Source of the DNA: Candidatus Rifleibacteriota bacterium
GTDB lineage: Bacteria > Muiribacteriota > Ozemobacteria > Ozemobacterales > Ozemobacteraceae
Reading direction: 5' to 3'
Length of the DNA stretch: 64,000 bases
Assembly: GCA_905236675.1 (NCBI GenBank)
Contig: CAJOND010000006.1
Coordinates: 1 to 64,000 of the forward strand
Shown here piece by piece: positions 1 through 5,068 of this stretch (positions within the stretch are counted from its first letter, which is position 1; each line of letters starts with the position of its first letter). The notes beneath the pieces were generated by a model. That model was not told the origin of the DNA. It did no database searches and was given only the letters and a program-made list of their open reading frames with translations. The position numbers and the translations under genes are program-made.

Positions 1-138
1 GGCTTAACCGTTGGCGACTTAATCGGCGATTTTGGGCAAAACCAGGAATTGTTAGAAGAAGATAAAAGGTTTATTGCCTTGCCATTGAAGAGAAAAAGGC
101 TATTGCTAAGAATTCTTGATGCGGTAGAAGAAGAATGA
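1..138 (+). CDS. 3' end of an unrecognised protein (partial)
   Basis: The window opens inside an open frame of 45 codons ending in TGA at 136-138. The visible tail is charged, with a Lys/Arg patch (PLKRKRLLLRI) and an acidic end (AVEEE). No domain can be recognised from so little sequence. A rho-independent terminator follows directly, which supports this being the real end of a gene. The start lies outside the window. Confidence 0.5.
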   Translation, partial: GLTVGDLIGDFGQNQELLEEDKRFIALPLKRKRLLLRILDAVEEE

Positions 139-168
139 GCCAAGCGAAGCTTGGCTAAAGCCTTTTTT
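138..168 (+). terminator. Rho-independent terminator
   Basis: AGCCAAGC (138-145), a GAA loop and GCTTGGCT (149-156) form a perfect 8-bp stem directly after the stop codon of the partial gene. An AAAGCC stretch and six T residues (163-168) follow. The orientation fits the plus-strand gene. Confidence 0.6.
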
Positions 169-169
169 A

Positions 170-320
170 GAGCATAGAGATGAGGGAAAAGAGATAAGAG
201 GATTGTTTTAGCTTATGAAAGTTTTCAGCTATTATTGAATTTTTACAGACGACAGAATTGCTTCGACTAACCTTTTTTAGAGTAAAGAGAAGTTGAAAGT
301 TGAGAATTGAGAGAATTGTT
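170..320. repeat. Purine-rich degenerate intergenic repeats (second copy)
   Basis: The space between the first terminator and the Fic terminator has no gene. It contains a direct repeat CCTTTTTTAGAG (161-172 and about 271-282) and GA-rich blocks shared with 22240-22510, such as GAGATAAGAGGATTGTTT and AAGTTGAGAATTGAGAG. Function unknown. Confidence 0.45.
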
Positions 321-334
321 ATTTTCATTTTACA

Positions 335-361
335 ACAAAAACGCTTCTTTCTTAGAGAAGC
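335..361 (-). terminator. Terminator of the Fic gene
   Basis: Read on the minus strand, GCTTCT (361-356), a 7-nt loop and AGAAGC (348-343) form a hairpin followed by GTTTTTGTTG. It starts 2-3 nt past the TAA stop of the Fic gene and probably ends the higBA-fic transcript. Confidence 0.6.
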
Positions 362-363
362 AT

Positions 364-1377
364 TTAGTAATAAATTCTATTCTTATTGGCCCCAGATGAT
401 TTTAAATGACCATCAGATACCAATTCTTTGAGGTAATCTCTGGTTCTTGATGGGCTAAGCCCAATAAATTCTGAAACTTCAATAGCTTTGGCTGAACCTT
501 TTTCTTTTATGAATTTTAAAATAGCCTGTTTTTTATCGCCGATTTTTATTTTTATCGCCGATTTATCGCCGATAATTTCAGATTCTGATTCAACGCTCTT
601 TAGATAATTTGAAATTTCATTACGAAGATTATTGGTGTGCATTTGATTCATCGCTTCTATGAAAATGCTGATATCTTCTTTTTCATAGCTGTCATTGAGA
701 GCCTGAATGTATTTCGATTTGTCTTCCTTTAAAACTTTCATAGGAATAACAGAAAATTCTCTCTGAATCATATTCATAAGCAGACGGCTCATTCGCCCGT
801 TTCCATCAGCCCAGGGATGTATATTTACTAAAACATAATGAGCCCAAAAACTTAAATTATAAATATCTTCAACTTTATTTTTATCAATTGAATGTCGTTT
901 ATCGTTTAATTCTTTGCAGAATTGCTCTATTTTTGTTTTGATTTTTGAATAATTTAAATATGATCTGCCACCAAAGCCTGCTGTAACATTTAATAATCTA
1001 AAATCACCATTATTAGAGGAAAAGGTTCCTAATGCTGTCTGGTATTCGCTTCCTGTTCGAGCCATCACAATAGATGCCAGTTTTTTTAGACCTTCCTTAG
1101 AGTAGTCTTCATGCTTTTCAGCTAATTTGTAACCGTATTCATAAGCTGCTTTTAAATCTAGATTCATTAATTGTTCTGCTATGGTTTTATTATTCACACT
1201 TATGTTTTCATCAAAAAGTAGCTGATTTTCTATTTCTGTAATTGTGGAACCTTCTATAGCAGTAGAATGAGTAATAATAGAATAAAGATAGAATTTATCG
1301 TTGTCTATCTGTTTATTAATTCCCAAATCATTATAGATTTTAAGTAATTCAGCTATCTTTTTATTTGATAAATCCAT
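364..1377 (-). CDS. Class II Fic-family AMP transferase with C-terminal winged helix
   Basis: Fic proteins transfer AMP, or another phosphate-containing group, from a nucleotide to a target protein hydroxyl. The catalytic motif HPWADGNGRMSR lies at about residues 188-199, with the catalytic His and the DGNGR anion loop intact. An N-terminal inhibitory motif of the (S/T)xxxE(G/N) type is seen as STAIEG at residues 39-44, which makes this class II: its Glu normally blocks productive ATP binding until relieved. The last 60 or so residues look like a winged helix (IEVSEFIGLSPSRTRDYLKEL) suited to DNA binding or autoregulation. An in-frame TTG lies at 1380, but ATG at 1377 has AAAGG at better spacing (9 nt). 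It lies 35 nt downstream of higA on the same strand and is probably co-transcribed. The target is unknown. Confidence 0.9.
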   Translation of the reverse strand: MDLSNKKIAELLKIYNDLGINKQIDNDKFYLYSIITHSTAIEGSTITEIENQLLFDENISVNNKTIAEQLMNLDLKAAYEYGYKLAEKHEDYSKEGLKKLASIVMARTGSEYQTALGTFSSNNGDFRLLNVTAGFGGRSYLNYSKIKTKIEQFCKELNDKRHSIDKNKVEDIYNLSFWAHYVLVNIHPWADGNGRMSRLLMNMIQREFSVIPMKVLKEDKSKYIQALNDSYEKEDISIFIEAMNQMHTNNLRNEISNYLKSVESESEIIGDKSAIKIKIGDKKQAILKFIKEKGSAKAIEVSEFIGLSPSRTRDYLKELVSDGHLKSSGANKNRIYY

Positions 1378-1412
1378 CAAATCGAACCTTTTGTTACAGG
1401 GTAAAGATTAAA

Positions 1413-1706
1413 TCAAGCAACCTTACAAACTGTAATCCTGTCTATTTCTTCTTTTAAAGAACGTTTTAGGTTTCTTATGTCTATTTCTGATTGGATGTCT
1501 AAAAAGTATCTTTCAGAAACTCCAAAATACTTTGATAAACGCAAAGAAGTATCGGGAGTTATCTTTCTTCTTCCATGAATAATGTCTTGAATCCTAGAAA
1601 CAGGAACATTTATGTCTTTTGCTAATCTATAACAAGATATATTTAATGGAATTAGAAATTCTTCAGAAAGGATTTCTCCTACGGTTGGTAATTCTATTGT
1701 ATTCAT
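1413..1706 (-). CDS. higA: HigA-type antitoxin, XRE helix-turn-helix
   Basis: This is a 97-residue antitoxin of the HigA family. It has an XRE/Cro helix-turn-helix at about residues 18-70 (ISCYRLAKDINVPVSRIQDIIHGRRKITPDTSLRLSKYF, read in parts), typical of HigA proteins that bind HigB and repress their own promoter. The gene lies 18 nt downstream of higB, with AAAGGA upstream of its ATG, so the pair has the toxin-first order characteristic of higBA loci. The inverted repeat inside the higB promoter is its likely operator. The short C-terminal extension (about residues 75-97) is charged and may contact the toxin. Confidence 0.9.
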   Translation of the reverse strand: MNTIELPTVGEILSEEFLIPLNISCYRLAKDINVPVSRIQDIIHGRRKITPDTSLRLSKYFGVSERYFLDIQSEIDIRNLKRSLKEEIDRITVCKVA

Positions 1707-1724
1707 AATTATATCCTTTCTTTT

Positions 1725-2006
1725 TTAATGATAGTCCACTATTGATACTTCATAAAAATCACTATTTGAAAATACGAAACAAATTCTAAATTGGTCATTT
1801 ATTCTAATACTATGTTGACCTTTTCTATTGCCCTTTAAAGGTTCTAACCTATTGGAAGGCGGAACACGCAAATCTTCTAAAGTTTTAGCATTATTTATCA
1901 TAATGAGTTTTCTTAAAGCTACCTTTTGTATTGTTTGAGGAAACTTCTTAGAAAATTGTTCATTAAAAATTAATTTTGTTTCTTTATCTCCAAACGATTT
2001 TATCAT
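1725..2006 (-). CDS. higB: HigB-type mRNA interferase toxin (RelE/ParE fold)
   Basis: This 93-residue protein carries the standard HigB signature in its second half: NRLEPLKGNRKGQHSIRIND, then FRICF and a terminal VSIVDYH. HigB toxins cleave translated mRNA at the ribosome and are neutralised by HigA, which is encoded immediately downstream. The N-terminus (MIKSFGDK) matches the usual HigB start, so the ATG at 2006 is very likely genuine. No Shine-Dalgarno sequence precedes it. The predicted -10 hexamer is only 7 nt from the ATG, so the mRNA is probably leaderless or nearly so. Confidence 0.92.
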   Translation of the reverse strand: MIKSFGDKETKLIFNEQFSKKFPQTIQKVALRKLIMINNAKTLEDLRVPPSNRLEPLKGNRKGQHSIRINDQFRICFVFSNSDFYEVSIVDYH

Positions 2007-2012
2007 ATTTTT

Positions 2013-2041
2013 ATTATACCCGTATTAAAGGTATAAGTCAA
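2013..2041 (-). promoter_or_regulatory. higBA promoter with embedded operator
   Basis: On the minus strand the -35 is TTGACT (2041-2036), the spacer is 17 nt, and the -10 is TATAAT (2018-2013). An inverted repeat TTATACC (2014-2020)/GGTATAA (2030-2036) with a 9-nt centre overlaps the -10 and spacer. That is where a HigA dimer would block RNA polymerase. The predicted start of transcription falls at or next to the higB ATG. Confidence 0.75.
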
Positions 2042-2045
2042 TGAA

Positions 2046-2068
2046 AGATATAAAAACTAGTTATATCT
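2046..2068. promoter_or_regulatory. Second inverted repeat upstream of higBA
   Basis: AGATATAA (2046-2053) and TTATATCT (2061-2068) form perfect 8-bp arms with a 7-nt centre, just upstream of the higBA -35 and between two divergent promoters. It has no T-run, so a protein-binding site is more likely than a terminator. Its half-site differs from the repeat inside the promoter, so a different regulator or an upstream accessory site is possible. Confidence 0.4.
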
Positions 2069-2091
2069 ATTACTATAATTACTTAAATAAA

Positions 2092-2120
2092 TTGACTTCT
2101 ATATATTTGCTTTGTAAGAT
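2092..2120 (+). promoter_or_regulatory. Promoter of the surface lipoprotein gene
   Basis: TTGACT (2092-2097), a 17-nt spacer and TAAGAT (2115-2120) form a good sigma70-like promoter. It is followed by an AGAGGTG ribosome-binding sequence (about 2142-2148) and ATG at 2156. That ATG is out of frame with the long coding frame by one AT unit. Confidence 0.6.
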
Positions 2121-2148
2121 TTTAAATTAGAGTATTACTTACAGAGGT

Positions 2149-4518
2149 GTGTACTATGAAACGTTGCAATATATATATATATGGATTAGCCTGATTTTTT
2201 CTTTCTTCTTATTGATTGGGTGCGGTGGAGGAGCCGTTGACAATATCCCAATCAAGAATAATCCGCAAAGTAACGTTACATTAAGTGGTTATGTCGTTGA
2301 GGGTACACAGAATTCAGCAAGAACCTCATCTGAATTACGCTATTCCCTCGGAAACAATCTGTCTGGAATAAATGTGTTTCTCGAAAATAATAATACATTG
2401 CGTGATATTACAGACAATAGCGGTAAATTCATAATAGAAAATGTTCCAGAAGGCTACCATTCTATAATTGCAGAAAAGAAGGAAGCAGGCGCAATAATCT
2501 ATAGGCAACGTTTAAGAAATATAAATATAAAAGGTATTGATAATTATTATGAATTGCCAGAACCTATTTCTATTTTACCTTCTCCATATTTATTAACTTT
2601 ATTAATAACCAATACAAAGAATCAGCCAATAAAAAATGCTAAGATTTTCTTGTGGGGAAGAGATTATTTTTCAGATTCCGATGGCTTAGTTAGTTTAACA
2701 GATTTTCCAAAATTATCTGATGAAGAAGCAACTATTTCTGCTAGCGGTTATAAAACAACAAAAATAAAGCTTAGTTTTGGAGAAACTTTAAACTCCAAGA
2801 TTTTTGTAAAATTATCTCAGACTTCAGATAATAATTCTGCTCCGATAGTTGAAATCAAGCATGACAGCAATTCTTCAATAATTAAAGAAAATAATAAATT
2901 ATATATTTCTGCAAATAAACAGCTTTTATTGACAGCTCTAGGGAATGATCCTGACGGCAATTCCAATAAAATCAGTTGGAACTGGTCAGCGGATAAGGGG
3001 AGTTTTTCTGGGCTTACTACAGCGAAAGAAGTTACTTACTCTTCGCCGTCAATATCAGGTGAAGTTATTATTACTTTAATTGGGAAAGACGAAAAGGGTC
3101 TTGAAGGTAAAGCTGAGCTAAAACTTATTGTTATTGGTGGTAGTAAAACCGATACTTCTACTGATACACAGACAAATACAGAAACAAACACTTCTACAAG
3201 TACTCAGACTAAAACCGATACAAATACCTCTACAAATACTCAAAGTGCTACTAATACAGAAACTAATACACAAACCCAAACAGAAACTCAGACTAATACA
3301 AACACAGGTTCAAATACAGATACAGGCACTGAAACAAGCATAACAATTCATGTTGATGCGCCTATAAATACCTATGATAAAATTTCAGTAACTTTTAACA
3401 AAGAACTCTTAAGTGAGTCTGATTTTGCAAACAATGTTAGTTTCTTGCCCATAGCAACAGGAACTTGGAATTTTTCTAACGATAAAAAAACAGCTACCTT
3501 TACTCTTGAAAAAGGGAATTGGTATCTAGGAAGCTTAAATAAGTTGATAATTAAGAATACTTTGAAATTCAATGACGGAAATACTCTAAAATATAATTTT
3601 AACCAATATTTTATATTGAATTCAGATATTCCTGTTCCTGAAGGATATCGTTCGTTTGCTTTCCCTGCCGAATTAGCGGCAAATGAACTTTTTACCGCAG
3701 AAGTTCCAGAATTAGCTTCTAATAAATATTCTTATGCTATGGTTATTTCTAAGAATGAAAATAGTAATGGTGGAATAATAACGCCTATTAATAATAATTG
3801 GAATGATTCAACATTTGAATATAGATTAAAAGAGCAAGAACTCATAAAGTTACCTGTTCCTGATTATTTAATTAATGGTAAAAAATCAAAATCATACAGA
3901 GCTTCACTTGTTTCTCATACCATTGGTGAAAAAAGGAATTTTTATATTTCTCCTGTTGATGATAATTATTATTATTGTTCTTCTACTCTAGTATGTATGT
4001 CAGATAAAGTGCTGATTTATGTTTTAGATAATTATTTAGACGAAAATAGCTATGATAAAGCACAAAATATTTTAACTTCTGTAGAAAAAATTATCGAAAC
4101 AGATCGAGATTATTTTGGTGAAGAATACACTATGGGATTAGATTATGAAGAAAGAATCAGTATTGTTTTATTTGAATCTACTATAGATCAAAATGGAAGC
4201 GAAAGACTAGGTTATTTTGATGCTGATGATTTTAATAATGATGGATTGTATAGCAATAGATGTAAAGCTATATATCTTGCTTACAACCAAGAAAACAATA
4301 GCTTGTTAGGAACTCTAGCTCATGAATTTCAGCATATGATTTATTATTGTAATAAAAAAGGGAAAAATGTTGTTAATCCAAATGCTGAAATATGGTTGAA
4401 TGAAGGTCTTTCTGTATATGCAATGGATGTTTGTGGATGGTATCATCATCTAATGTTAATTCAAAAATCCTTTTTGCATAATCTTTATTTGCTCGAGAGA
4501 GTAAAAAATCTAATATAA
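2149..4518 (+). CDS. Surface lipoprotein with M30-like zinc metallopeptidase domain; frameshifted start, truncated end
   Basis: The 789-codon frame has a lipoprotein signal (hydrophobic stretch ending LIGC). Carboxypeptidase-regulatory-like/Ig-type repeats follow at about residues 45-220, then a PKD-like segment at 230-330. A Thr/Asn/Gln stalk covers about 334-397, an Ig-like segment 400-490, and a C-terminal peptidase region resembles M30 hyicolysin. The zinc site is HEFQH, with a downstream NEGLS Glu as possible third ligand. Only a GTG at 2149, which overlaps the Shine-Dalgarno sequence, starts this frame. The ATG at 2156 is well placed but enters another frame after an (AT)7 tract; with six AT units it would give MKRCNIYIWIS and a normal lipoprotein signal. 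The 3' end is abnormal: the last 25 or so codons are antisense to the start of a PIN-domain toxin, so the peptidase domain is cut shortly after its Glu ligand. It is either a phase-variable gene or a decaying one. Confidence 0.75.
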   Translation: MYYETLQYIYIWISLIFSFFLLIGCGGGAVDNIPIKNNPQSNVTLSGYVVEGTQNSARTSSELRYSLGNNLSGINVFLENNNTLRDITDNSGKFIIENVPEGYHSIIAEKKEAGAIIYRQRLRNINIKGIDNYYELPEPISILPSPYLLTLLITNTKNQPIKNAKIFLWGRDYFSDSDGLVSLTDFPKLSDEEATISASGYKTTKIKLSFGETLNSKIFVKLSQTSDNNSAPIVEIKHDSNSSIIKENNKLYISANKQLLLTALGNDPDGNSNKISWNWSADKGSFSGLTTAKEVTYSSPSISGEVIITLIGKDEKGLEGKAELKLIVIGGSKTDTSTDTQTNTETNTSTSTQTKTDTNTSTNTQSATNTETNTQTQTETQTNTNTGSNTDTGTETSITIHVDAPINTYDKISVTFNKELLSESDFANNVSFLPIATGTWNFSNDKKTATFTLEKGNWYLGSLNKLIIKNTLKFNDGNTLKYNFNQYFILNSDIPVPEGYRSFAFPAELAANELFTAEVPELASNKYSYAMVISKNENSNGGIITPINNNWNDSTFEYRLKEQELIKLPVPDYLINGKKSKSYRASLVSHTIGEKRNFYISPVDDNYYYCSSTLVCMSDKVLIYVLDNYLDENSYDKAQNILTSVEKIIETDRDYFGEEYTMGLDYEERISIVLFESTIDQNGSERLGYFDADDFNNDGLYSNRCKAIYLAYNQENNSLLGTLAHEFQHMIYYCNKKGKNVVNPNAEIWLNEGLSVYAMDVCGWYHHLMLIQKSFLHNLYLLERVKNLI
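2169..2182 (+). repeat. (AT)7 dinucleotide tract at the start of the lipoprotein gene
   Basis: Seven AT units lie 13 nt after the A of the best ATG (2156). With seven units this ATG frame stops at a TAG after 11 codons. With six (or three or nine) units it joins the long lipoprotein frame. Slippage at such a tract is a classic phase-variation mechanism. Confidence 0.7.
3147..3336 (+). repeat. Degenerate repeats encoding a Thr/Asn/Gln/Ser-rich stalk
   Basis: Codons for Thr alternate with Asn, Asp, Gln, Glu or Ser (TDTSTDTQTNTETNTSTSTQ and onward) for about 63 residues. Such alternating Thr-rich linkers are extended and often O-glycosylated in surface proteins. Here it separates the N-terminal Ig-like part from the peptidase part. 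Confidence 0.7.
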
Positions 4519-4543
4519 TATTTGTATCAATCAGTAATTTCAT
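4455..4543 (-). pseudogene. VapC-like PIN-domain toxin, N-terminal remnant
   Basis: The minus-strand frame starting at ATG 4543 reads MKLLIDTNIILDFLLSRANK and then DYAKRIFEL. This is the unmistakable beginning of a PIN-domain toxin, with the first catalytic Asp in the IDTN motif. After about 28-30 codons the similarity ends, and the same DNA becomes the antisense of the lipoprotein gene, so the remaining PIN domain (about 100 residues) is missing. The ATG overlaps the 3' end of the antitoxin frame by 17 nt, the usual vapBC-style coupling. The exact left boundary (about 4440-4460) is inferred. Confidence 0.7.
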
Positions 4544-4763
4544 ATCTATTTTTTAATGCTTCCCATTTTAATTCATCATAAGATTTGTTTGTCGAATTTG
4601 GAATAGCACAATACAAATCATTTATCGCTTTTTTCTTATCTAATTGGCTATTGGTTTTGTTTTTAGGTTTCATAACCTTGTTAATAATATCTAAAAGCAG
4701 CTATAAATTATCATTAGATAATCCTTCCAATGAATTGATTACCTCTGATTGCAAAGTGGTCAT
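4527..4763 (-). pseudogene. Antitoxin of a VapBC-like pair, interrupted by TAG
   Basis: The frame from ATG 4763 encodes MTTLQSEVINSLEGLSNDNL and then an in-frame TAG (4703-4701). It continues as LLLDIINKVMKPKNK and further to a stop at 4529-4527. The whole frame of 78 codons has the size, charge and arrangement of the short antitoxins found upstream of PIN toxins, including a Trp-containing tail (DELKWEALKNRYEITD). AAGGA lies 12 nt before the ATG. The amber codon and the truncated partner make this a dead module. A second possible ATG in another frame is short and less plausible. Confidence 0.6.
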
Positions 4764-4823
4764 TAATAATTTCCATCCTTTTTTAGCTGTATAATATTAT
4801 TGCTTTGTAAGCGTTATACCTTC

Positions 4824-4852
4824 ATTATACTGATTTTAGACTATAAAAACAA
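4824..4852 (-). promoter_or_regulatory. Relict promoter of the broken VapBC-like pair
   Basis: On the minus strand TTGTTT (4852-4847), a 17-nt spacer and TATAAT (4829-4824) precede the antitoxin start by about 60 nt. An ATAATATTAT palindrome lies between promoter and gene and could be the old autoregulatory site. Confidence 0.45.
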
Positions 4853-4941
4853 TAACTACTCAATACCCCGATTGCAAACCTATAAAAATGGTGGTATTTG
4901 AGAAATAAATAGATTTACGTTTTATTTTCAAAGGCAAAATC

Positions 4942-4961
4942 AAACGCAAAATTTTACGTTT
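4942..4961. other. 20-bp near-perfect palindrome
   Basis: Positions 4942-4961 read AAACG, CAAAATTTTA and CGTTT, palindromic except for one pair near the ends of the centre. It lies in a gene-free stretch between two gene remnants. TTACGTTTT/AAAACGTAA sequences recur on both sides (about 4915 and 4990). This could be an operator or part of a decayed mobile module; nothing else was recognised between 4764 and 4998 apart from the relict promoter. Confidence 0.3.
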
Positions 4962-4998
4962 GTTTTATATATGATAATCGTCACAGGAAAAAACGTAA

Positions 4999-5067
4999 AT
5001 GCGTGAATTAGATCAAGGCTATATAAAAGTTACTGGTTTTGGGCGCGGTACTAAATACTACATTTAA
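4999..5067 (+). pseudogene. C-terminal winged-helix remnant (Fic or AlbA-type protein tail)
   Basis: The 22-codon frame encodes MRELDQGYIKVTGFGRGTKY and ends YI. This is the typical last beta-hairpin of winged-helix tails on Fic proteins and AlbA-type ATP-binding regulators (consensus GYIkrtGkGRGTkYyl). A stop codon directly precedes the ATG and no upstream domain is readable, so this is a fossil. It ends 2 nt before the 3' end of the convergent cyclase gene. Confidence 0.45.
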
Positions 5068-5068
5068 T

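Noticed and set aside
3128-3343. Overlapping frame over the Thr-rich stalk
   Set aside because: It is a second frame of the repeat region; the Thr/Asn-rich frame continues into recognisable domains on both sides.
4585-4794. A 69-codon plus-strand frame resembling a small membrane protein
   Set aside because: It is the antisense of the antitoxin remnant, which has a better start, partner overlap and promoter on the other strand.
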